A stretch of 64,000 nt of DNA from contig JAVTVY010033782.1 of NCBI GenBank assembly GCA_036873755.1, positions 1-64,000 of the forward strand. The letters run 5' to 3'. The translations under genes were made by a program, and so were the position numbers. Under the pieces are notes generated by a model, which saw only the letters and a list, made by a program, of their open reading frames with translations, was not told where the DNA came from and ran no database searches. Positions 9,405-19,011 of the stretch are shown piece after piece (position 1 is the stretch's first letter; each line of letters begins with the position of its first letter). The stretch is from Hanleya hanleyi (taxonomy: Eukaryota > Mollusca > Polyplacophora > Lepidopleurida > Hanleyidae).

Positions 9405-9742
9405 TCGGCCTAACAGTCCGCCCAACATCGGACCCAACACGGAAGCGGCCAACGGTGCAAAGATTGCCCCGAGAAAACCACCTTTCTGTAAAACCTCTTT
9501 CTTCTTAGCTTGAGAGATTTCTTTTCTGACCAGGGTTCAGAGACCTGTCATATGCTTGACAACTTGGTCTTCTGAGCTGGAGTCAGTGGCACGTTGCCTT
9601 TTAACAGGTTTTACCCGATCTCGCACAGATAGCGTACAAGGTCAGGGTCCGTGCCGCGCACAATGGTTCTGGCCAACTCGGGTGGGGCCGTCTTCAATGC
9701 ACGGAGTGTCGAGGCGTGCTTCCGTACTTGTGCAGACATCAT
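9405..9742 (-). pseudogene. Small conserved Maverick protein (LTPAQK motif, hydrophobic tail)
   Basis: Too broken to form one long frame. From 9742 it reads MSAQVRKHASTLRALKTAPP, then DLVRYLCEIG and a stop, followed by NLLKGNVPLTPAQKTKLSS. After further breaks come VRKEISQAKKKEVLQKGG and FLGAIFAPLAASVLGPML. The order (short helical start, LCE..NLL.G..PLTPAQK, lysine-rich stretch, glycine/leucine tail) matches a small protein repeatedly found in invertebrate Polintons. Its biochemical role is not known to me; the hydrophobic tail suggests membrane or virion association. It lies between the ATPase and the WNDKGEL gene. Confidence 0.65.
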
Positions 9743-9967
9743 GTACAACTAATGCCGGACCCCACAACCCTGCCCTTTTTTTATTATGGGTCTACAAAGA
9801 CAACATGAACAAGGATGGTGTGTTCTATATATTTTATTACCCCCATCATCAAACGCACACCCCAACTGGAGGAGCAACTGTGAGTGTGTTTACATTATTT
9901 TTGCATGCGGTGAGTCTCTCCGGGAAAGATACCAGTCCGAAGTTGAAGGTGGTCGGGGTGGCTTGCT

Positions 9968-10462
9968 ACAGGTCGAAGAGCTGAGGGGTTGTCGCATCTT
10001 GAAATGCTTCTAATCCAAACTGGGTGCGTCCGGGGTACTTCTATCTCGCCAGGTGCCGCAGTTGAGTGGTATCTCTCGGGTTTTTAAACAACACCAGGTA
10101 GTAGGCATTTAATCTGATGTTCCGATGTTCTTAGTTTTTACTGAACAGATTCTGCATAATGTAGATTATGCTGAACCGGCGATGACGGCTGCCTTTGGTG
10201 AAGAGTTGGGTGGCCCTCGTCGTTCTCCTCCATGAGATCATCCAGGACTACTAAAGTGTCCGGTACCAAATCTGCCAGGTTGGGTAGCCCTTCCACGAAC
10301 GTGATGTTGGGCAATGCTGCATACGCCACCTGCCATTCTTCGTACCAGCACACAACCCGGCCAATGGGTGGTATAATCATGTTGCCGGCGTAGTGAATGA
10401 GTCTCTGAGCCCGTCGGTCCTGCGATGAGGCAGGTGATGGGATGTTGCCACCTCGGGTCCAT
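9968..10462 (-). pseudogene. Maverick genome-packaging ATPase (FtsK/HerA type), frameshifted
   Basis: The start is taken at 10462 (MDPRWQHPITCLIAGPTGS). The Walker A loop reads GPTGSETHS where the family has GPTGSGKT, so the key Lys is lost. After a frameshift near 10400, RVVCWYEEWQVAYAALP and FVEGLPNLADLVPDTLVVL-DDLMEE (Walker B) are open at 10138-10380. A second shift gives LFTKGSRHRRFSIIYIMQNL, the sensor region. A third part, FKNPRD, RTQFGLEAFQDATTPQ, ends near 9968. Known role: pumping DNA into capsids. The motifs are in the correct order, but it is clearly non-functional. Confidence 0.82.
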
Positions 10463-10907
10463 AGTTGGAGGTGTATGCGCTGTCGTAAATTCGGTACGGG
10501 TGAAACGGGGTCGTCGGCGCTTCAACGTTGGCCTCCGTTGTCGGTACGTTACGGTGTTCATTGTGGTTGATGAAAGCCGGTGGGTTTCCAGGCGTAGCGG
10601 GCACTGCAATACTTGGTGTATAGCTCGATGTTGCTGTGGACTGCATACTCGGTGTGGTGTTGATGACTGGACCCGTTTCGATCACGGGTATGACTGGTGT
10701 AGAGAAGGTCTGTACATTCGTCTGACTGGCACTCACTGGTAGTTTTTGTGAACTGGGTTGGATAAGTAAAGAGATGAGGTACACGACGTCGTGAAACACA
10801 CCTCCATATAAAATGCCCAGCAGGGTTAGCAGTGTCACATCAAAGACCACTTGCAATTTGCGCGTTTTGGAGAACGTGATGTTCAGAGGCGGTCGCTGTT
10901 TGTCCAT
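10377..10907 (-). CDS. Maverick one-pass membrane protein, unassigned
   Basis: An open frame of 176 codons from an ATG at 10907 (MDKQRPPLNITFSKTRKLQV). A hydrophobic segment (TLLTLLGILYGGVF and on to YLISLLIQ) covers residues of about 22-50, followed by a Ser/Thr/Pro-rich, low-complexity tail. An ATG at 11027 is also in frame. I prefer 10907 because a TATA box on this strand (10961-10968) lies between the two. The last 85 bases overlap the ATPase start in another frame. Position next to the ATPase and one membrane span are common for accessory Polinton proteins, but I cannot name it. It is one of the few unbroken frames of copy B. Confidence 0.5.
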   Translation of the reverse strand: MDKQRPPLNITFSKTRKLQVVFDVTLLTLLGILYGGVFHDVVYLISLLIQPSSQKLPVSASQTNVQTFSTPVIPVIETGPVINTTPSMQSTATSSYTPSIAVPATPGNPPAFINHNEHRNVPTTEANVEAPTTPFHPYRIYDSAYTSNYGPEVATSHHLPHRRTDGLRDSFTTPAT

Positions 10908-10958
10908 AGCATTGTGTTCATGGTCGAACGTGGAATGAATGCTGCCGGCTGTGGTTTC

Positions 10959-10970
10959 TGGTTTTATAGC
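10959..10970 (-). promoter_or_regulatory. TATA box of the membrane-protein gene
   Basis: On the minus strand the sequence reads 'gcggctataaaaccag'. It lies about 55 bp upstream of the ATG at 10907 and inside the longer open frame, which supports the shorter start. Confidence 0.45.
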
Positions 10971-11045
10971 CGCTTCACCTGGTTGGCCGGGACCCAGGAA
11001 TTGAACGAGCTGGGCCACCCTTGCCATTTCACAAGATCAACCGTC

Positions 11046-11895
11046 TTACCGCGAAGTTTTTAGGATGCGTTCCACAGTGTAGTAGTCTTGTGCTGTTTTC
11101 ATCACGGGGTGTAACTCTACATCGTAAAACGGTCCTAGCAACGGTTCCCCTTGAAGATCTTCCAGTACATAGACACGCGGCTCTCGGGGGACGCGCCGTT
11201 TCATGACACGGTGTTCATCGCTCCAGTTGGAGAGGTAGCTCTTCTCGAACTTGTCCTTGACTTCACTGGTCCGTACAAGACCCTCGACCTTGAACACCAC
11301 CTTCGATCGTGGTTGAGGATGAATGGGATACAAGACACGCCGGACTTGGGCTTCATTGCGTTTGGTAACGGTGATGGGTGCTCTCTGTATACTTCGGTGA
11401 TAGGCTCGATTGTAACCCTCCACCAGCTGGGGGAGAACATCGGTGTACCGCCTTGTATTCTCGTACCTGAAATATTTATACATGCGGCATATGAACGTCC
11501 GATTGAACCTTTCGACGATAGAAGCCTTGGTCTGGTTGTACGTGTGAAAGAAGAAGACCTTCTGAACATTCAGAAACTGTTGGAAGGTTCTGTTAAGGAA
11601 TTCCGTGCCTTCGTCGGTTTGCAAATACAATGGCTTGCGACCCGTCTTGAAGATGCGCTTAAACGCAGCCACGAGATTTTACCTCGTTTTCGTTCAGATG
11701 GGTAACACCCACGCTTAATTTGACAGAATATCGATGCGCGTCAAGGTATACCGATTCCCATCGTTGTGTTTGGCAAAGGCGTTCATATCGACCAAATCAG
11801 CTTGCCATTGGACATCTATACCTCCAAAGATGACACGGTTCCGTGGAAAATGGCGCCGGGCAGCTCGATGTAAGGTATAGGTGTCTTGGTTTTTT
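11046..11895 (-). pseudogene. Maverick integrase (retroviral-type DDE, F54H12.3-like)
   Basis: The C-terminal 208 codons are open (11046-11672): QTDEGTEFLN carries the second catalytic Asp, TYNQTKASIVERFNRT carries the Glu, and RRYTDVLPQLVEGYN ends the core. A basic, chromodomain-like C-terminal tail follows. Upstream in the same frame are FGGIDVQWQADLVDM (first Asp) and LTRIDILSN, AWVLPI, separated by three stop codons. The N-terminal zinc-binding region is missing because homology ends near 11900. The family integrates Polinton DNA. Gene order (integrase outermost) is as expected. Confidence 0.88.
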
Positions 11896-11900
11896 TAACA

Positions 11901-13038
11901 AATCTCGGACTTGGGTACGTTGTATCCCCTGGGGCTAGGTGTATTTTTTATATGTAAATTGGATAGCAGGCTTGTGTACACTATCAGAATTGTTTGGTAT
12001 AGACGTGACGTACCCCATATAGTTGGGGGAAAAGAACCCAAAACGTTTGGATCAAAATGGAATATGACCCAAATTCCATCGGTCGGTCGCGTGTATACCC
12101 CAAGATACCTGGTCAATTTGATCCAATGCTTCTGACAGTGTAAAATCACTTATGCATATTGATCACAAGCAGGTGTGTTCAGGTTGTTTGGTTTGGAATA
12201 AATATACACACAGTAGGAATTCCTCAAATATAACACATCAGATATGATACATACGATGATTGCATATACAAAAATGGATGCCTGTGTGAATTCACAGTAT
12301 AGTAGACAAGGTTTACCAGGAGTCGATATTGTACACTTTTTTTCTGGGATCACACAAACAAAATCATGATGAAATATCACACAAATATCTTGTAGTAATA
12401 AATTAAATGTGGATATTGCACTTTGTGGCATTGTTCTGAACGTCATTTTGATATTAGGACCCTACCCTTATGGTCATGGGAGGGCGACGGTACATGGTGT
12501 TTATCGAGATGGCTGTGTATATATAGAACGAGGTGTTTATCAAAGCATAAATACAATTGTTTAAGTATGTTAAATTTCATGTTTGGATGAAGTCACATGC
12601 ACTAGGGCATTGTAAGTTTTGGCATATAATAATAATTTTTAGTTTTGCACATATAAATGAAGTTACATGCCAATGTTTTCCCACTGAATATTTCAACCGT
12701 ACAAAGATTATAAGTTAGATCAAACCATCAAATGATCAGCATGATGACTAAGTTCCCTAAGCAGAATTGTATATCGTATTATCAATCAATTCTACACAGC
12801 ATAATCATGGTTAATCCAGAAAGGCTGTTTACTTATATACTGATTATTCATCTTAAAATGCACATGGTTCATATTTCACCAAAAGAGTAGGTCATGTACA
12901 TGTACCACACACAATGTACATGTTGTACAATTAAATAAGTTTATCAAGGGCTGGAATATATTGAATCACACCACGTTTGCAGTTGAATATGAAATTTGTG
13001 TCTATTTCACATGGATGGTCATGGCCCAATGGGTAGAG
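11901..13038. other. AT-rich intergenic stretch, nothing identified
   Basis: No frame above about 100 codons with recognisable sequence, and no repeat that I can place. The Maverick homology ends abruptly at about 11900. Confidence 0.4.
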
Positions 13039-13188
13039 GTAGGAGGCCCGTGTAACCTTGCACAGTTCGATTTTCGTTTTTGGTTTCTCAAAATCAAAAC
13101 TTGACCGTCAATTATCAATTTTTCATTTTCAGAAACCAAAAACGAAAAACGAAAGTTGAACTGTGCAAGGTTACATGGACCGTAGGAG
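13039..13188. mobile_element. MITE, 136 bp hairpin with 7 bp target duplication
   Basis: Inverted arms 'gtaaccttgcacagttcga' and 'ttgaactgtgcaaggttac' (with a mirrored 'cgtttttggtttct') fold into one hairpin, 13046-13181. Direct 'gtaggag' repeats at 13039-13045 and 13182-13188 are the likely target duplication. Confidence 0.75.
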
Positions 13189-13247
13189 AGTATCTGCAGA
13201 TATTATAAATCTTCACCAACTAAGATAAATGTAACTCCGAAGATTGA

Positions 13248-13312
13248 AGTCATGGTGGTACGTGATATGATACTATATTTCGGCTATAATTTATGCCATC
13301 ATCAGGATCGTA
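13248..13312 (-). ncRNA. Hammerhead-ribozyme-like motif, inverted copy
   Basis: The minus strand carries the same core as the plus-strand copy at 13885: CTGATGA, a stem II bounded by GGC/GCC, then GAAA. It forms the left inverted end of the Penelope fragment. Confidence 0.4.
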
Positions 13313-13456
13313 TGAGCACCTGTTGCATACAGTGTATATATATACAGTGTGAAAACAATAGTATGACACACAATAGTATGACAAAAAGAAAAGTATACAA
13401 ATTGACCAATGAGGACACAATACAAAGAGTCAGGACTGATATGTGCTCAGATGAGT

Positions 13457-13770
13457 TCACTTAAAGACAATAAGGTCTTTTGAGGCTTTTAATCCGTGAT
13501 TTAACTCAGGAGATCTGGTTTTAATAGCTAGGGCTTCTTTGAATAACAATTCGTCCCAATGTTTAGCATAGGCTATTATTTTAACATCTGGTATTAACAA
13601 ATCGGCGGTAAGCTCAAAAACACCGTGCTGTCTGTTTGTAGTCTATCAGGTAGCCCCATTAGATCTCCGATATGTTGAAATTGTTTACAATTTATGACAT
13701 GCGATTTGATCTCACTATTCCCCTGTGCATGTTCTTCTAACCGAGTGTAAACACATCTCTCTGTTTTCAC
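13457..13770 (-). pseudogene. GIY-YIG endonuclease C-terminal part of a Penelope-like element
   Basis: Reads KTERCVYTRLEEHAQGN, then EIKSHVINCKQFQHIGDLMG, and after one base insertion near 13635, YAKHWDELLFKEALAIKT and PELNHGLKASKDLIVFK before the stop at 13457-13459. The Arg in R.EEH and the Glu in the KEAL block are the expected GIY-YIG positions. These nucleases nick target DNA for Penelope-like retrotransposition. The N-terminal part (with the YIG motif) is on the other strand at 13802-13897. Confidence 0.72.
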
Positions 13771-13801
13771 GTTTTTATCTTACAAAGATCAGATCCCAAT
13801 T

Positions 13802-13897
13802 AAGTTCAAAAGTTATGTTGTATATGAGTACAGTTGTCCTGGGTGTGGTGTCAAATATATTGGTAAAACAGAAAGATGTGTTTACATACGATCCTGA
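13802..13897 (+). pseudogene. GIY-YIG endonuclease N-terminal part of a Penelope-like element
   Basis: Reads KFKSYVVYEYSCPGCGVKYI followed by GKTERCVYIR and a stop. This has the paired cysteines and the YIG motif of the Penelope-type GIY-YIG domain. It repeats the GKTERCVY residues also found at the start of the minus-strand piece, so the two pieces overlap by a few codons in an inverted arrangement. Confidence 0.72.
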
Positions 13898-13945
13898 TGA
13901 TGGCATAAATTATAGCCGAAATATAGTATCATATCACGTACCACC
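13885..13945 (+). ncRNA. Hammerhead-ribozyme-like motif
   Basis: CTGATGA at 13894-13900, a stem II opened by GGC and closed by GCC, GAAA at 13918-13921, then a short ATAT/ATAT stem III ending in ATC. Penelope-like elements are known to carry hammerhead ribozymes in their terminal repeats, and this one sits just after a GIY-YIG fragment. I cannot find a convincing stem I, so it may be a dead copy. Confidence 0.45.
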
Positions 13946-14173
13946 ATGACTTCAATCTTCGGGGTTACATTTATCTTAGTTTATGTTAAACTAATCTGTG
14001 GAACAACTGGTTTTTATAAATCTTCACTCAGTATGTTGTCACATGTTTTGAGATTCTATACATGTATAGAGTCAAAGTTGCTGAGAATTATAGGAATAAT
14101 AAGTAAAATAAATATAACCTGTATAAGTGAATCTTCTCTTTGGTCTTTTTCATTGTATAGAGACCAAGCAGAG

Positions 14174-17100
14174 AACCTGTCCTTCCTGACCTCGAGTATA
14201 ACATCGACATCCACCACCTGCTTTCTGGTTACCTGTCCGTCCTCACCCCAAGTATAACATCGACATCCACCATCCGTATTCGGGTTACCTGTCCCTCCTC
14301 GCCCCAAGTATAACATCAATATTCACCACCCGTATTCTGTTCATCTGTCCTTACGCACCTCAAGTATAACATCGACATCCGCCACCCGTATTCTGGGTAT
14401 TCCTCACCTCAGTATAACATCAATATTCACCACCCGTATTCTGTTCATCTGTCCTCACGCACCTCAAGTATAACATCGACATCCACCACCCGTATTCTGG
14501 TCAACTCATTGAGGTAACATTCTGGTTACCTGTTCTTCATTACCTCAAGTATAACGGCGACATCCACCACCCGTATTTTGGTTTCCTGTCCTTCCTCACC
14601 TCAAGTTTAACATCGGCATTCACCACCCGTATTCTGGTTACCTGTCCTTCCTTACCTCAAGTATCACATCGACATTCACCACCCGTATTCTGGTTACCTG
14701 TCATTCTTCGCCCCAAGTATAACATCGGCATCCGCCACCCGTTTTCTTGTTACCTGTCCTTTCTCACCTCAAGTATAACATTGACATCCGCCACCCGTAT
14801 TCTGGTTACCTGCCCCTACGCACCTCAAGTTTAACATTGATATCCACCACCCGTATTCTGGTTACCTGCCCTTCCGCACCTCAAGTATAACATCGACATC
14901 CACCATTCGTATTCTGATTACCTGCACTTCCGCACCGCAAGTTTAACATCGACATCCACCACCCGTATTCTGGTTACCTGCCCTTCCTCACCTCAAGTAT
15001 AACATCGACATCCACCATCCGTATTCTGGTTACCTGTCCTTCCTCGTCTCAAATATAACATCGACATCCACCACCTGTTTTCTGGTCAACTGTTCTTCCT
15101 CACCCCAAGTATAACATCGACATCCACCACCCGTATTTTGGTTACCTGTCCTTCCTCACCTCAAGTATAACATCGACATTCACCACCCGTATTCGAGTTA
15201 CCTGTCCTTCCTCACCTCAGTATAACATCAATATTCACCACCCGTATTCTGTTCATCTGTCCTTACGCACCTCAAGTATAACATCGACATCCACCACCCG
15301 TATTCTGGTTACCTGTCCTTCCTCAACTCAAGTATAACATCGCCATTCGCCACCCGTATTCTGGTTACCGGTACCTTTCCTTCCTCACCTGGAGTAAAAC
15401 ATCGACATCCACCACCCGTATTCTGGCTAGCTGTCCTTCTTCACCTCAGGTATAACATCGACATACACCACCCGTATTCTGGTTACCTGTCCTTCCTTAC
15501 CTCAAGTATAACATCGACATTCGCCAGTCGTATTCTGGTTACCTGTCCTTCCTTACCTCAAGTATAACATCGACATCCACCACCCGTATTCTAGTTACAT
15601 GTCCTTCCTCGCCTCGAGTATAACATCGACATCCACCAACCGTATTCTGGTTACCTGTCCTTGCTCACGTCAAATATAACATCGACATCCACCACCCGTA
15701 TTCTCGTTACCTGTCCTTCCTCACCTCAAGTATAACATTGACATTCACCACCCGTATTCTGGTTACCTGTCCTTCCCTACCTCAAGTATAACATCAACAT
15801 CCACCACCCGTATTCTGGTTACCTGTCCTTCCTCACCTCAAGTATAACATTGCCATCCACCACCCGTATTCTGGTTACCTATCCTTCCTCACCTCAAGTA
15901 TAACATCGACATCCACCACCCGTATTCTGGTTACCTGTCCTTCATCAACTCAAGTAAAACATCGACATTTGCCACCCGTATTCTGGTTACCGGTACCTGT
16001 CCTTCTTCACCTCGAGTATAACATCGACATCCACCACCAGTATTCTGGTTACCTGTCCTTTCTCACCTCAAGAATAACATCGACATACGACACCCGTATT
16101 CTGGTTACCTGTCCTTCCTCACCTCAAGTATAACATTGATATCCGCCACCGAAATTCTGGTTACCTGCCCTCTCGCACCTCTAGTATAACATCGACATCC
16201 ACCACCCGTATTCTGGTTGCCTGTCCTTCCTGACCTCAAGTATAACATCGACATTCACCACACGTATTTTGGTTAACTGTCCTTCCTTACCTCAAGTATA
16301 ACATCGACATCCACCACCCGTATTTTGGTTACCTGTCCTTCTTCACCTCAACTATAACATAGACATCCACCACCCGTATTCTGGTTAGCTGTCCTTCCTC
16401 AACTCAAGTATAACATCGACATTCGCCACCCGTATTCTGGTTACCGGTACCTTTCCTTCCTCACCTCGAGTATAACATCGACATCCACCACCCATATTCT
16501 GGTTACCTGTCCTTCCTCACATCAGGTATAACTTCGGCATCCGCCACCCGTATTCTGGTTATCTGTCCGCCCTCACTTCAAGTATAACATCGACATCCGC
16601 CACCCGTATTCTGGTTACCTGTCCTTCCTCACCTCCAGTATGACATCGACATCCGCCACCGGTATACTGGTTACCTGTCCTTCCTCACCTCGAGTATAAC
16701 ATCGACATCCACCACCCGTATTCTGGTTACCTGTCCTTCCTCACATGAAGTATAACATCGCCATACGCCACCCGTATTCTGGTTACCCGTCCTTCCTCAC
16801 CTCAAGTATAATATCGATATCCGCCCCCGGAATTCTGGTTACCTGTCCTTTCGCACCTCAAGTATAACATCGACATTCATCACCCGTATTCTGGTTACCT
16901 GTCCTTCCTCACCTCAAGTATAACATCGACATTCACCACCCGTATTCTGGTTACCTGTCCTTCCTCACATCAAGCATAACATCGACATCCACCACCCGTA
17001 TTCTGGTTACCTGTCCTTTCTTACCTCAAGTATAACATCGACATCCGCCACCGGTATTCTGGTTACCTGTTCTTCATTACCTCAAGTATAACGGCGACAT

Positions 17101-17790
17101 CCACCACCCGTATTTTGGTTTCCTGTCCTTCCTCACCTCAAGTTTAACATCGGCATTCACCACCCGTATTCTGGTTACCTGTCCTTCCTTACCTCAAGTA
17201 TCACATCGACATTCACCACCCGTATTCTGGTTACCTGTCATTCTTCGCCCCAAGTATAACATCGGCATCCGCCACCCGTTTTCTTGTTACCTGTCCTTTC
17301 TCACCTCAAGTATAACATTGACATCCGCCACCCGTATTCTGGTTACCTGCCCCTCCGCACCTCAAGTTTAACATTGATATCCACCACCCGTATTCTGGTT
17401 ACCTGCCCTTCCGCACCTCAAGTATAACATCGACATCCACCATTCGTATTCTGATTACCCGCACTTCCGCACCGCAAGTTTAACATCGACATCCACCACC
17501 CGTATTCTGGTTACCTGCCCTTCCTCACCTCAAGTATAACATCGACATCCACCATCCGTATTCTGGTTACCTGTCCTTCCTCGTCTCAAATATAACATCG
17601 ACATCCACCACCTGTTTTCTGGTTAACTGTTCTTCCTCACCCCAAGTATAACATCGACATCCACCACCCGTATTTTGGTTACCTGTCCTTCCTCACCTCA
17701 AGTATAACATCGACATTCACCACCCGTATTCGAGTTACCTGTCCTTCCTCACCTCAGTATAACATCGACATCCACCACCCGCATTCTAGT
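14174..17790. repeat. 56 bp satellite array, about 64 units
   Basis: The unit contains 'cgtattctggttacctgtcc', 'ttcctcacctcaagtataac' and 'atcgacatccaccacc', totalling 56 bp. Units differ by substitutions and by occasional variants such as 'ggttaccggtacctttcc'. The array is uninterrupted for 3.6 kb and has no coding potential that I credit. Larger-scale order exists: 14531-15225 recurs at 17068-17762. Confidence 0.95.
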
Positions 17791-17814
17791 CTGGGACTCT
17801 GTGTTTTGTTAGTA

Positions 17815-18370
17815 TGAAGACCGTGATTTCCAATTTTCTCCGTCTGATTTTCATTGGAAGAGAAAAGTCAATTCTCTCGGATCTCATCGTGCCGTCCACT
17901 GCTGTTGTTGAGAACTAAATCTCTGTCTGTCATTTTTTGAAATGTCACAATGATTCCTGGTGGGGCTTTTGTTTTCTCGGCACCTACAACAGAGTGATGA
18001 CGGGGTGCCCCCAGCCTGTTAACCATAAGGAATGACATTTGATTTACCATGTCGCTGTTTAAGTTCAAATTCTCTACTAGAAATCGCCGGGATATTTTTT
18101 CAATATAAGTAGCAGATAGGCCTATCTCAGTCTTCTCGTCACAAGGAATCCCGTAGATAAGTAGATTTACCTTTCGGTCGTGTAGGTCTTTTAGTTATGA
18201 CTGTATTCCCAATTCCGTAATTCTGTTGAGCAGATCATGCTCTCTTTGTGATACTTGACGTCCATGGATAGCTTTTGTATTATCGGAAACCCGGTGTTCG
18301 ACATCAGTAACAATGGACAGCGTATGCTCCATATCCGAACGAATTAATTAATCTAGCGTGTTAGTTTACA
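17815..18370 (-). pseudogene. LINE ORF1-like protein fragment
   Basis: On the minus strand: DVEHRVSDNTKAIHGRQVSQ, a leucine/isoleucine-rich coiled-coil-like stretch, DLHDRKVNLLIYGIP, then VNRLGAPRHH, PPGIIVTFQKMTDRDLVLN. This is the layout of a LINE ORF1 (transposase_22-like) protein: coiled coil followed by an RRM-type RNA-binding fold. The open part is 17868-18068, and upstream stops break the rest. No reverse transcriptase follows. Confidence 0.6.
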
Positions 18371-18674
18371 CGCATTGTTTTCTTTTGTTAGCTCTAACAC
18401 GGACAAGGTGTGGGATCCATGGTTCTAGTAATTATTATGAAATCTTAAAACAAAGTAATATTTTGATGTAATACCACGGCAGATATGGTGACTTTTGAGA
18501 ACATCTGCTTCGTTGTGGTTCAAGGTGTCATATTTTAGATAAATTAAAAATTCCATGCTAAATGTATACAAAAAAGCATGCGAAAGCCCGATTTCAAATG
18601 TCAGTTGACGCTGTTTCGCGTCACTTGGGACTCTAAGCGCTAACAATATATACGGAACTTGGGTATTTTATTTG

Positions 18675-19011
18675 TACACATCCAGAAAAAGGTGATACTT
18701 TTCACCCTAAAATGGTGATGGCAGCATCACCCAAAACAAGGTGATGAATTAGAGCCATCACCCTTTTCCACCATCACCTCAAAAGGATGATAGCTATCAC
18801 CCTAAAAGGGTGATCAGCAACGAGTGCAAATTTTTAGATCATCGTCCTAAAAGGGTGACGATCATCACCCTAAAAGGGTGACGACCTGGGCCATCACCCA
18901 AAAAGGGTGACGACATTGGCCATCACCCTTTTTCATCACCTTTAAAGGATGATGGACAGGCATCATCACCATAAAAAGGGGATGGGCCATCATTCATTTT
19001 CTGGCTGTGTA
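18675..19011. mobile_element. MITE with TA target and an interior built from GGGTGATG palindromes
   Basis: Terminal repeats 'cacatccagaaaa' and (inverted) 'cacagccagaaaa' are flanked by TA at 18675-18676 and 19010-19011, as in Tc1/mariner-type MITEs. The 333 bp interior is almost entirely repeats of 'aaaagggtgatg' and its complement 'catcacccttt' separated by short spacers. Confidence 0.8.

Larger units (their letters stand above)
5719..11900 (-). mobile_element. Maverick/Polinton fragment, copy B (structural block plus ATPase and integrase)
   Basis: This is the more complete copy. Minus-strand order from right to left: integrase, one-pass membrane protein, packaging ATPase, small LTPAQK-motif protein, WNDKGEL protein, penton-like, pX-like, major capsid, protease. 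This is the module set of Polinton/Maverick elements, apart from the protein-primed DNA polymerase, which I do not see. The first 3.5 kb (5719-9206) duplicates copy A. The right end cuts into the integrase N-terminus near 11900. No terminal inverted repeat is evident at either edge. Frameshifts and stops in most genes mark it as inactive. Confidence 0.88.
13219..13981. mobile_element. Rearranged Penelope-like fragment with ~95 bp inverted ends
   Basis: The ends 13219-13313 and 13886-13981 are inverted copies ('actaagataaatgtaac' outermost). Each contains a hammerhead-like core. Inside lie two pieces of a GIY-YIG nuclease in opposite orientation. The simplest reading is a Penelope-like insertion that was partly inverted. 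'tataaatcttcac' occurs just outside on both sides (13205 and 14015) and may mark the target. Confidence 0.65.

Noticed and set aside
11151..11705. 184-codon plus-strand ORF
   Set aside because: It is the complement of the open integrase C-terminus and has no family resemblance.
11901..13038. Maverick terminal repeat or polymerase gene beyond the integrase
   Set aside because: I looked for polymerase B motifs and an inverted repeat matching the other end and found none; homology ends abruptly.
14174..17790. CRISPR-like array
   Set aside because: The 56 bp units are contiguous tandem repeats without unique spacers, in a eukaryotic context.
18675..19011. CRISPR or integron-like repeat cluster
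   Set aside because: Short palindromic units with spacers look superficially similar, but TA-flanked inverted ends show a MITE.
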